64,000 bases of DNA from Rhodanobacter sp. T12-5 (GTDB lineage Bacteria; Pseudomonadota; Gammaproteobacteria; Xanthomonadales; Rhodanobacteraceae). A program made the translations under genes and the position numbers. Location: assembly GCF_008329435.1 (NCBI RefSeq), contig NZ_NPKN01000002.1:434001-498000 (forward strand), written 5' to 3'. Shown one piece after another: positions 25,432-34,329 of this stretch. A model generated the notes under the pieces. That model was not told where the DNA came from, searched no databases, and saw only the letters and a list, made by a program, of their open reading frames with translations. The number at the start of each line of letters is the position of its first letter. The stretch's first letter is position 1.

Positions 25432-26769
25432 TCAACCCCTGATCGCCCACAGTTGCAGGTCAAGACCGGCGAACTCGCCACCGAAATGGAAGGCGATGCC
25501 GCCCGATGTCTTGAGCTCCCGCCACATCGACGAATTCTTGTCGAACTCGAAATACAGATAGCCGGAGTTGTACGGAATCTGCCTCGGCGCCACCGGCATC
25601 GGTGCCACCGGTATACCGGGCAGTTGCAGGTTCACCAGGTCGCGGATCTTCTCGACCGGGCCGATTTTTGACTGCGCCGGCAGCTGTCGGCGCAAATCCT
25701 CGGACTTCAGGTCGGCCTTGGCCGCGAGTACGAAGGCGGCCGTATCGATCAGGCTCAGATCCGGGATCACCGCGACCCAGACGCCGAACTTGCGCTGCTG
25801 CAGCGGGATCGGGATCGCCGTCTGCTCCATCACCGCGCTGAGGCTGTTGCGCAAGGCGACGATCAACGGCTCGAAGGTTTCCCGCAACGCCTCGTGCCGA
25901 TACGGCGGGAACGCCGGTGGTCGCTTGCCAGACGCGGTAAACGTCGACAGTTCGCCGGCCATCCCTGCCAGCACGCGATAGAAGTCCTCCGGGTGCAGCA
26001 CGGGAGCCGCAGCCAGATGCGCGATAAGTGGCTGATAGCGGTTGACCACCTGCAAGAGCAGGAAATCGGCAATCTCGGCGGCTCCGCCACGGTCGGTCAC
26101 GGCAACGCGGCTGGCCAACGCCTCGCCACGTTGATGCAACAGCCCGAGCAGTTCGTTGAGGAACGTGGTCAGCCGCGGCGCCGCCTGACAACTGAGCGCA
26201 GTCGGCATGAAGGCATCTTCGAGGATCACCCGCCGGTCGGAGCGGCACTCGACGATACGCGCCACCGGAATCTGCGCCAGGCCTTCCATCGGTTGCGACT
26301 GCGGCAGCAGCCGACTGTCCATGCCGCCGACTTCCAGCGGCGTCAGGCCATCGACGCTGCCGGAGGCGTCGCGCACTTCGGTTTCGCGCACCCGGAAGCG
26401 AAACAGCTTCTCCGCGGAGGCCCCGGGTCGGCCGCTGTCCGGTTGCGCCGGCGACCGCAATGGCAGGGTCAGGAAAACGGTCTGGTCACGCCATGCGCCG
26501 TCGACGTCCAGCGCCAACGGCAGCGGGTCATCGTTGGGCATCGAGAACGGCGTGCCGTCCGGGAACACGCCGCGAGCGCGTTTGATGCCGAGCTTGCCGA
26601 TGGCCAGCAGATCGGCCTCCAGCTCCAGTTCCGAAAAGCCCCAGGTGTACGGACGCAAGCTGCCGGCGCGCAGTTCGACGAAGCGCTCGAGGTAACGCTC
26701 CTGTTGCTGCAGGTGCTGGGGTCGAAGGAACAGTCCTTCGCTCCAGACGACTTTGTTGTTATCCGCCAT
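25432..26769 (-). CDS. tssK: Type VI baseplate protein TssK
   Basis: A 445-residue protein starting at the ATG of M-A-D-N-N-K-V-V-W; further upstream starts would extend it 40 residues beyond the family's conserved beginning. The N-terminal V-V-W-S-E-G-L-F-L-R-P-Q-H-L-Q-Q-Q-E motif is diagnostic of TssK. TssK trimers connect the baseplate to the TssL/TssM membrane complex; the C-terminal head domain binds TssL and TssM. The length equals that of family members. It follows tagH by 126 bases and is immediately followed by tssL. Confidence 0.97.
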   Translation of the reverse strand: MADNNKVVWSEGLFLRPQHLQQQERYLERFVELRAGSLRPYTWGFSELELEADLLAIGKLGIKRARGVFPDGTPFSMPNDDPLPLALDVDGAWRDQTVFLTLPLRSPAQPDSGRPGASAEKLFRFRVRETEVRDASGSVDGLTPLEVGGMDSRLLPQSQPMEGLAQIPVARIVECRSDRRVILEDAFMPTALSCQAAPRLTTFLNELLGLLHQRGEALASRVAVTDRGGAAEIADFLLLQVVNRYQPLIAHLAAAPVLHPEDFYRVLAGMAGELSTFTASGKRPPAFPPYRHEALRETFEPLIVALRNSLSAVMEQTAIPIPLQQRKFGVWVAVIPDLSLIDTAAFVLAAKADLKSEDLRRQLPAQSKIGPVEKIRDLVNLQLPGIPVAPMPVAPRQIPYNSGYLYFEFDKNSSMWRELKTSGGIAFHFGGEFAGLDLQLWAIRG

Positions 26770-26895
26770 GCGTCGCGCCCACCCCGTGAGATTTCCCCGC
26801 CGGCTGCGCTGCCGGTTTTTCTGCATCGACGGCTGCTGCTCGCCGACGCACCCCTGTACGCTTCTTTCACGCCCCCCAGATCCGCACACCGTCCT

Positions 26896-28245
26896 CTAGC
26901 GACGTGCAGACTGCTGCATTCTCCGCGCCGATTTCAGGCGTGACAACTGCTCTTCGTAGGCGCGTGCGAATTCGTCACCGAAAAGGCGACGAAAACACTC
27001 GTCGGGATCCCGCGACAGCCCCTCGAAGTTCTCCCGATACTTGTCCCAGTACTTGCCCTTGCCTGCGAATGCCGACCGCTTCGCCGTACCGTCCGCTTCC
27101 TGCTCGAAGCGATCGGGGTTGAAATGCGCCAGCAGCGATTCGAACGCGGCGCGCACGCCGGCGAGCATGGCCATCTGATGGCAACGAATATCGTCGAAGG
27201 CATCTTCGAACGCGGCCGTGCCGGACATGAACGCGCCATTGGAGGGCGCCATGATTTTCTGCAATGCCTCATCCGGCGTCGGAGCGAATTTCAGCGGATT
27301 GTTTTCGGAGCGCTGGATGATCGTGACCGGCAGCCGAAACGTGTTCTTGATCTCGGCGCGCGCGCGCAGAACATCCATCACGCCGTCGACGACGATCCGG
27401 AATATCTGATCGACATCCGCCGGCAGCGTGCTGGAACCGGTCGTCTCCGCGACTGTTGCCGGCGGAGCACGCAAAGGCGGTGCCGCAGTCACGGGCGGCG
27501 GTGAGGCCTTTGCGACCGACGCCGCCGGTGGCGGCGCGAAATCGCCCATGGTCAGGTCCCAGTTCTCCGGGAGCGCCTGGGTTTGCCGCTGCTCGTTCGT
27601 CTTGGGCGGATGGAAATAATCTTCGGTGCTGGCCGAGTGGTTCCAGCCCGCACCGGCGTTGCCCGTGGTGGAACCGGACAGCAATCCGGATGAGCCATCG
27701 GCTGCCCCCAGGAAACTGAGCGGGTCAAGCGCGCTCGTCGAAGCACTGCCGATCGCGCCGGGGATAAGGCTGGCGTCCATCGGGGTGGCCGGTGCCGGCA
27801 GCGGGGATGCGCCGAGGGGTGCGGGACCGAGCAAGCCGAAGTCCAATGGGTCGCCCGCTACGGACGGCGCAGCGGCCGACGCGAGCATCGGCTCCGGCGG
27901 ATTGGCGGCCACTGCTGCAACCTTGGCGGCGTCCTCCAGGCGGACTTCCACTTCGAAGGTATCGATCAGCAGCCGGTCACCGTCTTTCAGCGCGGACGGA
28001 TCGCCTTTGATCAGGGGTGCATCGTTCAGCAGCATGCCATTGGTACTGCGATCCTCGATGAAATAGATTCCATTGAGGTAGCGGATCATCGCGTGGACGC
28101 GGGACACGCCGGAGGCACTCAAGACCCAGTCACAGTCCTCGGAGCGACCGATGCTGCCGCCGGTGGCCTCGAAGGTCCTGCGGCTGCGGCTGCCGAATTG
28201 CGCAGCCTGACGGCCGGCGACCGCGAGAGTCAGGGTCTGCGACAT
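26896..28245 (-). CDS. tagH: Type VI FHA-domain protein TagH (Fha/ImpI)
   Basis: A 449-residue scaffold protein. The start at M-S-Q-T-L-T (28245) places the FHA domain at about residues 20-95; G-R-S (33-35), S-R-V-H (48-51) and T-N-G (68-70) are the conserved phosphothreonine-binding positions, so binding looks intact. A long Pro/Ala/Gly-rich linker spans about 100-275, and the C-terminal 170 residues match the TagH-specific helical domain (I-I-Q-R-S-E-N-N-P-L-K-F; the A-F-x-D-A-F-D-D-I segment). In systems with PpkA/PppA this protein reads the kinase's phosphothreonine mark and licenses assembly. The gene sits between the 182-residue unknown and tssK. Confidence 0.95.
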   Translation of the reverse strand: MSQTLTLAVAGRQAAQFGSRSRRTFEATGGSIGRSEDCDWVLSASGVSRVHAMIRYLNGIYFIEDRSTNGMLLNDAPLIKGDPSALKDGDRLLIDTFEVEVRLEDAAKVAAVAANPPEPMLASAAAPSVAGDPLDFGLLGPAPLGASPLPAPATPMDASLIPGAIGSASTSALDPLSFLGAADGSSGLLSGSTTGNAGAGWNHSASTEDYFHPPKTNEQRQTQALPENWDLTMGDFAPPPAASVAKASPPPVTAAPPLRAPPATVAETTGSSTLPADVDQIFRIVVDGVMDVLRARAEIKNTFRLPVTIIQRSENNPLKFAPTPDEALQKIMAPSNGAFMSGTAAFEDAFDDIRCHQMAMLAGVRAAFESLLAHFNPDRFEQEADGTAKRSAFAGKGKYWDKYRENFEGLSRDPDECFRRLFGDEFARAYEEQLSRLKSARRMQQSARR

Positions 28246-28503
28246 GGGTTCACTCGTATTTCCCCTGGAATCAATCCAACGAGAGCAGCGATGGATGAAT
28301 CGCGTGCGCTCGCGCAACGAAATCGGTCCCAGCGCCCGAGCCGCGGTCGATCAATGACGTTCAAGCGTCAGATCCGCCGAACCGCGCACCGAAAGAACAT
28401 CGCGGCAAGCTGAAAAAAGATGACCCGGACACGATGGAACCAGCGCTCGCAATCCTATCGCCCCTCCAGTGATCGGGCAAGCTGCGTATCGGCATGCCAC
28501 AAG

Positions 28504-29052
28504 TCAGCCCCCGCTTGGAGCGGCGGCGCCTGCACCGAGCAGGCTCATCGCCGGCTCGATGAAACCGGCACGCCGGGCTTCGAAGTTCTCCACGACCAGC
28601 GCCGCCAGCATGTTGATCGCGGCGACCACGGCGCAGGCGGTCAGGTGATCCGCCGGTGGAACCGGAGCCTCCTGCGTGGCCGGCGCCAGACTGCCACCGG
28701 ACCACCCGGCCGCGGCAGCCACCCAGGCACCGGCCGACTTGTAGCCGCCGGCATTGGCGAATTCAAAGGCCGCGCGACGGTTGCTTTCGTTCGGTTCGCG
28801 CACCCACTTCTCCGCCAGCGACGCGCCGGCACGGTCCTCGGGATCGAGCTTCTGATCGCGCGCGCACTGGCACAGCCAGGCAACCGCATACCGTTTCGGC
28901 AAAAGGCGGGCGAGCAGCTTCAGCGCGTCCTGCACGTGACCGGCACCGATCAGGGTTTGCACCGCGACCTGTGCAGTCATGTCGGCCTGGAGCAAGGCGC
29001 TGGCCGGCCCGGACAATTCCATCTGGAGTGATGCCTGCATGACTGGTGACAT
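28504..29052 (-). CDS. Unknown type VI-associated protein between vgrG and tagH
   Basis: A 182-residue, mostly helical, Ala-rich protein with no signal peptide and no motif I can name. It starts 15 bases after the vgrG stop, so it is very likely co-translated with vgrG. The centre has a W-L-C-Q-C-A-R-D stretch and W-V-R-E-P-N-E-S-N-R, and the end has a hydrophobic helix (A-V-V-A-A-I-N-M-L-A-A-L-V). Small proteins directly after vgrG are often adaptors, chaperones or immunity proteins; here the family looks like a conserved type VI neighbour more than a variable immunity gene, but that is a guess. A start four codons later (M-Q-A-S-L-Q) is possible. Confidence 0.75.
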   Translation of the reverse strand: MSPVMQASLQMELSGPASALLQADMTAQVAVQTLIGAGHVQDALKLLARLLPKRYAVAWLCQCARDQKLDPEDRAGASLAEKWVREPNESNRRAAFEFANAGGYKSAGAWVAAAAGWSGGSLAPATQEAPVPPADHLTACAVVAAINMLAALVVENFEARRAGFIEPAMSLLGAGAAAPSGG

Positions 29053-29067
29053 GGCGTGTCCTCCCGG

Positions 29068-31104
29068 TTATCCGATCATGATGATGCCGGCGGACATCTG
29101 CGCCATGGCCTCACCCTTGAGCATCAGCATCGTCCCTTTCACGGTCGTCATCCCGCTGGAAGACAATTCTGCCGTCGAATCGGAGTGCACCTTCATCGGT
29201 GCACCGGAGGTCAAATCCATGGTCGCGTTCGCCTTGACGGCCACCGTCGCGTTGCCGGTGATCTTGATGTTGACGCCCTTGATCTCGATGTCGCCCGAGC
29301 TCTTCATGACGATGCTCGACGCGCCAGTGACCAGTTCGATCTCGCTGCCCGCACTGAGCTTGAATTTCTGACCTATCGTGGTGGTGCCGTTCTGCGAGAC
29401 ATCGAGCTTGTCGTCGTTGCTCACGGTGACCTTGCGGTCGTGCTTGATCACCTCGGTATCGTCGTTGTCCACGGTCAATTTGCGATCGTGCTTGATGTTC
29501 TCGACCTGGTCGTTCTTGATCGTTATCGTCTCGTCGTGATCGATGGCGACGAAGTGATCGTTCTCCACTTCCTCGCGCATGTCCTTCTGCGCATGCAGGA
29601 ACAGCTCCTCGCTGCCCTTCTTGTCCTCGAAACGGATTTCGTTGAAATCCGCTTCGGCGCCACCTTCGTGGCTGCGGCTCTTGATGCCGCTCTGCGTCTT
29701 GTTGTCGGGCAGCGCGTACGGCGGCATGTTGTCGGCGTTGTAGACACTGCCGATGACCAGCGGCCGGTCCGGGTCGCCCTCGAGAAAGCTGATCACCACT
29801 TCCTGGCCGACCCGGGGGATGTGCACCGCGCCCCAGTTCTTGCCGGCCCATGACGAGGCCACCCTGACTGGGCAGGAAATGTGCGCGTTCTTCTTGTCCG
29901 GCTTGTTCCAGTGGAACGTCACCTGGATGCGCCCGTACTTGTCCACCGCGATGTCTTCGGCCGTGTCGCTGCCGGCCACCACGGCCGTCTGCAGGCCCAC
30001 GATCATCGGTTTCACCGCGGTCGGCATGGTGCGGAACGGCTGTCGGCTCCGGATCGCCGAAAAGTTGCAGAAGAACAACTCGCCGCCCTGCTGCCCGGAG
30101 ATGAGCGCGGCATTCTCGATGTGCACGGTAGAGCCGGTGACCAGGTACTCCTGGTTCAGTTCGGCGCGCGGGAATTTCGTCAGCTTGAACAGCGCGCCGG
30201 TCAGCACGCCCGGGGCATTGGTCGAACCCGAGCACTGCGACTGGGGCACGTTGATCGCCTCGAGGCGAACCTGCGCGTAGTGCTTGCCGGCGTCACTGGT
30301 CTCGTGGTCCCCGGGAAAATCAAACGACTCGAGGCCGGGCACCGGATGGTTGTCATCGGCATTGCTGATCGCCTCAGTCCCCAGCAGCGAGGTCTTCGGC
30401 TTCAGCGGGTCGTAGTCGGTCAGCGAATACTTGGTCGTCTGCACCGAGCGCGCCGACGAAAAATCGGTGATCGAGACTTCCAGCGCCGCGCGGGCGTCCG
30501 CCGACTGCGGCCGGTACGGCAGTTCCTCATACCCCCCGGTGGTAGCGTGCGCGCCCAGCGAATCCGCCAGCACCATGGTGTGCACGCCGTCGGTGTGCTG
30601 GAAGAAGTAATAGATGCCTTCCTGCTCCATCAGGCGACTGATGAAGTTGAAGTAATCCTCGCGATACTGCACGCAGTATTCGCGCGGCGAATAGTTTGCG
30701 CTGAGGCTCAGCTTGACGTCGCCATAGCCGATTTCGGACAGCACGGTCTTGACGATGTCGGGCACCGACATCTTGAGGTAGATGCGGCAATCCACCTTGT
30801 GCAGCAGCAGCCATGCCTTGGGCACCAGCGTCACCGCGTACTCGGCGTAGCGTTCTTCCTTGTAGCTTTCGAATCCGGTCTGGGAAATTTCCGAGACCAT
30901 GCCGTTGAAGTGGCGCTTGTAGCCGTCCGACTCGAACGCCACCGTCATCGAACTGCCGAGCAGCGGAAGCAGTTTGACTTCGCTGTCTTTGCTGAGCAGT
31001 TTCAACTGGTAGGAAAAAAGCTTCCCCAACTGCTCGCTGCCCGACAGGCTCGCAGGCAGCAATTTGTCACCGAGGTCTGACTTCAGTGTCATCCGATGCG
31101 TCAT
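29068..31104 (-). CDS. vgrG: Type VI spike protein VgrG (TssI)
   Basis: A 678-residue spike protein preceded by a G-G-G-G-A-G-A ribosome site. The N-terminal gp27-like part (about 1-370) and gp5-like OB fold (G-R-I-Q-V-T-F-H-W; the P-R-V-G-Q-E-V-V-I-S-F-L-E-G-D-P-D-R-P signature near 430-450) are clear. From about residue 480 the chain forms the needle beta-helix, with V-x-x-D-x-x repeats such as V-E-N-I-K-H-D-R-K-L-T-V-D-N-D. It ends at a glycine/methionine-rich tip (I-I-M-I-G) with no extra effector domain, so it is a non-evolved VgrG that probably carries the PAAR protein encoded just upstream. Downstream is the 182-residue unknown. Confidence 0.97.
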   Translation of the reverse strand: MTHRMTLKSDLGDKLLPASLSGSEQLGKLFSYQLKLLSKDSEVKLLPLLGSSMTVAFESDGYKRHFNGMVSEISQTGFESYKEERYAEYAVTLVPKAWLLLHKVDCRIYLKMSVPDIVKTVLSEIGYGDVKLSLSANYSPREYCVQYREDYFNFISRLMEQEGIYYFFQHTDGVHTMVLADSLGAHATTGGYEELPYRPQSADARAALEVSITDFSSARSVQTTKYSLTDYDPLKPKTSLLGTEAISNADDNHPVPGLESFDFPGDHETSDAGKHYAQVRLEAINVPQSQCSGSTNAPGVLTGALFKLTKFPRAELNQEYLVTGSTVHIENAALISGQQGGELFFCNFSAIRSRQPFRTMPTAVKPMIVGLQTAVVAGSDTAEDIAVDKYGRIQVTFHWNKPDKKNAHISCPVRVASSWAGKNWGAVHIPRVGQEVVISFLEGDPDRPLVIGSVYNADNMPPYALPDNKTQSGIKSRSHEGGAEADFNEIRFEDKKGSEELFLHAQKDMREEVENDHFVAIDHDETITIKNDQVENIKHDRKLTVDNDDTEVIKHDRKVTVSNDDKLDVSQNGTTTIGQKFKLSAGSEIELVTGASSIVMKSSGDIEIKGVNIKITGNATVAVKANATMDLTSGAPMKVHSDSTAELSSSGMTTVKGTMLMLKGEAMAQMSAGIIMIG

Positions 31105-31301
31105 TTTCGATCTCCCCCAGCGAGCCCGCGAAAGCGCTCTCGCAATCCCGCCTGTTTATCATACTCACGCCTCGCGCGGGAGGTCCTTCGAAGCGCGGTG
31201 CCTGCTGTCACGGCAGCACTCGCTCCCCCAATGCCGGCGCCCATTGTCTCCATGGCCTCGACGCGCTCCGCACGCCGTGCGATCCGGGCCCCGCCCCATG
31301 C

Positions 31302-32681
31302 CTATCCGCCCCCGGACTGGCCCTTGCGTGCCAGCACCACCCAGCCGGCCACCGGCTTGCCCACTTCCTTGCGCAGTGCAGACGCGGCAATGCTCACTTC
31401 CACGAAACCGGCCGTATCCAGCACGCGTTCGACATAGCGGCGCGCATGCCGATAGCGGCCGCTGGAAGACAGTTCGCAACGATCCTCGTCGGCATCCATC
31501 GCCTCCAGCGTGAAGGCCACCCGGCCGCCAGCCCGCAGCGCCGCGTGGGTCGCCGCAAGCACCTCCACCAGGTCGCCAAAGTAGACCAGTGTATCGGCGG
31601 ACAACACGACGTCCCAGGTTTCCGGATGATCCTGCAGGTACGCGGTCAGCTCGGCGGCCACGAGCTCATCGTAGCCGCCGCGCAGGCGGGCCTTTTCGAG
31701 CATCCCGCCGGACAGGTCCACGCCTTCCAGCCGACGCGCATGCGGCTTGATCAATGGACCGCACAGGCCGGTGCCGCAACCGGCGTCGAGCACATCAAGC
31801 GCGCCCTCGGCCACCCCAAGCACGCCAATCAATGCGTCGACCAGGACTTGCGGCGCACGGTAGTCCAGGTTCTTCAGCAACTGCTCGTCGAAGCTTTCGG
31901 CGAACCGGTCGAACACCTCGCGCACATAGGCGTCGTCTGCCCGCGGCGGCGGCGCTTCGCCGCCGCAAGCGGCGAGCATGTGCCGTGGCACGGGGTTGTC
32001 CGGCTCGCGGCCGAGCCAGTCACGATAAGCCCCGACCGCCTCGTCCTGCCGGCCCAGCATGTAAAGGGTGACACCGAGTGCGTCGAGAGCGCGCACATTG
32101 CTGCCATCGCAGCGGACCGCATTCCTGAAGCAGGCCACGGCGTGCTCCAGATCCCCGATTTCGTTCACGTGCCTGCGCAGGTACATGCCCATCAGGTAAT
32201 GGCCGAGGCTGAGTCGTGGCGCCCGTTCAAGCAGCTCGGCATGGGCCTGGAAGGCTTCCTGGAAGCGCTGCTGTGCCTCCAGCACCAGCGCCAGGTTGCT
32301 CAGCGCATCGTGATGCTGCCCATTGCACGCCAACGCCTGGCGATAGCAGGCCTCGGCCTCGGCGAGGCTGCCAGTCTCCTTGTGGATGTTGCCGAGATTG
32401 TTGTGCGCGTCGGCATGCAGCGGGGTGGCCCGCAGGGCCATGCGGATCAGCCGGATGCCTTCGTCGCTGCGCCCGCGCTGATGGCACAGCACGCCGAGAA
32501 AATGCAATGCATCGGGCTGCCCGGCCTGCATCTGCAGCGTCCTGCGGTAGAACCCCTCTGCTGCATCCAGTTGCCCGATCCGATGCACCTCGACCGCCTG
32601 ACGCAGCATGGCGACCACGCCATGATCGACACCCGCCGCATGGTGCTTGCGCCCCGCCCGGCTGGCCGACACCCGCCTCAC
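31302..32681 (-). CDS. TPR-repeat SAM-dependent methyltransferase in the type VI cargo block
   Basis: Up to 459 residues. Residues about 30-230 are tetratricopeptide repeats (A-L-H-F-L-G-V-L, A-H-N-N-L-G-N-I, A-L-S-N-L-A-L-V, A-L-D-A-L-G-V-T). Residues about 270-459 form a class I methyltransferase: glycine motif D-A-G-C-G-T-G at 299-305 and acidic V-D-L-S at 321-324. The substrate is unknown; the fold resembles the TPR-methyltransferases often annotated as predicted SAM-dependent (TPR repeat) enzymes. It lies between the PAAR gene and vgrG, all on the same strand, so it may modify or chaperone the spike tip. The chosen start is GTG at 32681 with a weak ribosome site; ATG at 32609 would give 435 residues. 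Confidence 0.82.
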   Translation of the reverse strand: MRRVSASRAGRKHHAAGVDHGVVAMLRQAVEVHRIGQLDAAEGFYRRTLQMQAGQPDALHFLGVLCHQRGRSDEGIRLIRMALRATPLHADAHNNLGNIHKETGSLAEAEACYRQALACNGQHHDALSNLALVLEAQQRFQEAFQAHAELLERAPRLSLGHYLMGMYLRRHVNEIGDLEHAVACFRNAVRCDGSNVRALDALGVTLYMLGRQDEAVGAYRDWLGREPDNPVPRHMLAACGGEAPPPRADDAYVREVFDRFAESFDEQLLKNLDYRAPQVLVDALIGVLGVAEGALDVLDAGCGTGLCGPLIKPHARRLEGVDLSGGMLEKARLRGGYDELVAAELTAYLQDHPETWDVVLSADTLVYFGDLVEVLAATHAALRAGGRVAFTLEAMDADEDRCELSSSGRYRHARRYVERVLDTAGFVEVSIAASALRKEVGKPVAGWVVLARKGQSGGG

Positions 32682-32796
32682 CCCGGTATCCGCAGGTCAT
32701 TCATGATCGGCCTTGCAACTGCCCTCATTGACATCCTCCTTGCCGCCGGTATCGGTGTCGCGCGAAGCCGTCCCCATCTGGCGTTCACGCCGCCAC

Positions 32797-33084
32797 TCAG
32801 CTGATCAGTACCGTGGGACAACCCAGCACGATGCTTCCGCCATGCGCTGTCAGATCGCCCATGCGTGCCGCAGGCATCTTGTTGATGAGCACCTTGAACG
32901 AGCCCATCGCGATGACATCGGGCGGCCCCACGCAAGTCGCCATGTCGCCGACTCGCGCAGCCGGCAGGCCGCCGATCAGCACCGTAACCGCACCCGGCGG
33001 CAGGATCGGGCCACCCACGTGCGGCACCACGCCCGTCACCATCGGGCAGACATGCATATCGGTGATTCTCGCTGCCGGAGGCAT
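32797..33084 (-). CDS. PAAR-domain spike tip protein
   Basis: A 95-residue protein that is essentially one PAAR domain, the cone that caps VgrG. The start is fixed by the strong A-G-G-A-G-A site at 33091-33096 and by the conserved M-P-P-A-A-R-I-T-D beginning; longer in-frame starts have no support. The repeated P-A-A-R-x-G-D-x-x-x pattern (P-A-A-R-V-G-D-M-A-T-C and P-A-A-R-M-G-D-L-T-A-H) and the His/Cys positions for a zinc ion near the tip (H-V-C-P; T-C-V; A-H-G) are visible. It has no extra toxin domain, so effectors must dock on it or be loaded elsewhere. It lies between the 337-residue unknown and the TPR-methyltransferase. Confidence 0.95.
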   Translation of the reverse strand: MPPAARITDMHVCPMVTGVVPHVGGPILPPGAVTVLIGGLPAARVGDMATCVGPPDVIAMGSFKVLINKMPAARMGDLTAHGGSIVLGCPTVLIS

Positions 33085-33191
33085 ATGGGATCTCCTGCTG
33101 TGGATGAGCCTGAGGCACCGGCTCGGTGGTTTGTTCAGTGGTCTGCCACCAGGCGGCAGTCGCGGCATCTCCGCCTGACGCCGGAAGCACG

Positions 33192-34205
33192 TCAGCTCAG
33201 TCCGATCTGCTTCATCGCCTTGCTCTTGATTCCCGCGAAGAAGCCCTTCTTCGTATGCGTTCCCTTGTCGCTGCCCAGCCCCTCCAGTTGCAGCCGCGAA
33301 CTGCTGATGTTCTTGGTGGCGATCTTCAGCATGGGATCCATCTGTTTCTTCTTCATCAGTTCGACCTTGTCCATCCAGCCTGGCAAACCGATGTCGGCGA
33401 TGAACATGTTGGCCACCGCCGACGTGTCGGCACACGTCAGCAGGTAGCAGCCAAGGATCGGGCACTCGTTGAACACCGTGAGATTCAGCGTACTGGGCGC
33501 CAACAACCGCTTGTTGCCGGCACGCATGTCCTTGATGTCCAGGCCCAGTCCGTAGAGCAGCAAGCCCAGACTGGCCAGTGAATTGGCGATACCGATACCG
33601 GCCGTGGTGGCGGTGCCGAAATCCGCGAAAAGCCCGCCGATCTTGGCGCCGGTCGCAAGCGTCTGCTGCCCCAGTTGCACCGAGTGTTTGGCGAGATCGC
33701 GCTTGATGATGAGCTGGATCGCCTCGGCCGCCGCACTGGGATCACCCAGGCGGAAACCGGCCTTGTAGTCGTCGCTCTTGTACAGATGGTAACCGTCCTC
33801 GGCCACGGCCTTGCCAGCCTTGACCAGCTTCACCCCGCTGGTCACCACCCCGAGGATCGGGGTGATCTCATGCACCAGGTTCGCCAGCACTTCGCCGGTG
33901 ATCGCCGCGATCACCTCGTGGATGTTGTCCACGTCGGCACATTGGACGATGAAATCCTGCACCGCCTCCTTCATGCCCGGCACGCTTGCCACCGTGCTTG
34001 CGGTCTTGCCGCCTTTTGCAAGCTTGTTGCCCGACGAGACGATCTTCTTGCCCGTGGACAGCACCTGCTTGGCCGTGGACAGCTGGCTGCTGGTGCCGAA
34101 TTTCAGCTTGGTACCGCCGAACATGTTGACGACCAGTTGCTGGCGTGCGCGAGCCAGCTCGCCCATGGCCTTGAACTCGCCCATGCTTAGTGGTTTGGAT
34201 GGCAT
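33192..34205 (-). CDS. Unknown 337-residue protein between the lipase-like effector and PAAR
   Basis: I do not recognise this family. The start at 34205 has an A-G-G-G-G ribosome site; an in-frame start 12 codons upstream lacks one. Residues 1-75 are basic and Ser/Lys-rich (G-K-K-I-V-S-S-G-N-K-L-A-K-G-G-K). Residues about 100-225 are helical with moderately hydrophobic stretches (L-V-H-E-I-T-P-I-L-G-V-V; 201-224 G-I-G-I-A-N-S-L-A-S-L-G-L-L-L-Y-G-L). A cysteine cluster lies near 248-258, and the tail is Lys-rich. There is no signal peptide. Position between a lipase-like gene and PAAR fits an effector with membrane-active helices, an adaptor, or an immunity protein; sequence alone does not decide. 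Confidence 0.75.
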   Translation of the reverse strand: MPSKPLSMGEFKAMGELARARQQLVVNMFGGTKLKFGTSSQLSTAKQVLSTGKKIVSSGNKLAKGGKTASTVASVPGMKEAVQDFIVQCADVDNIHEVIAAITGEVLANLVHEITPILGVVTSGVKLVKAGKAVAEDGYHLYKSDDYKAGFRLGDPSAAAEAIQLIIKRDLAKHSVQLGQQTLATGAKIGGLFADFGTATTAGIGIANSLASLGLLLYGLGLDIKDMRAGNKRLLAPSTLNLTVFNECPILGCYLLTCADTSAVANMFIADIGLPGWMDKVELMKKKQMDPMLKIATKNISSSRLQLEGLGSDKGTHTKKGFFAGIKSKAMKQIGLS

Positions 34206-34329
34206 GGCCTTTTCCCCTGATGTCTGTGCCCTGACTACCACATGGATAAAACTGGAGCGGCTCGGAAATGCCGGTCAGCCGGACCAGGCGATGAGCCGAA
34301 AAACTGGTGCCGCTGCCCCGCCGTTCTGC

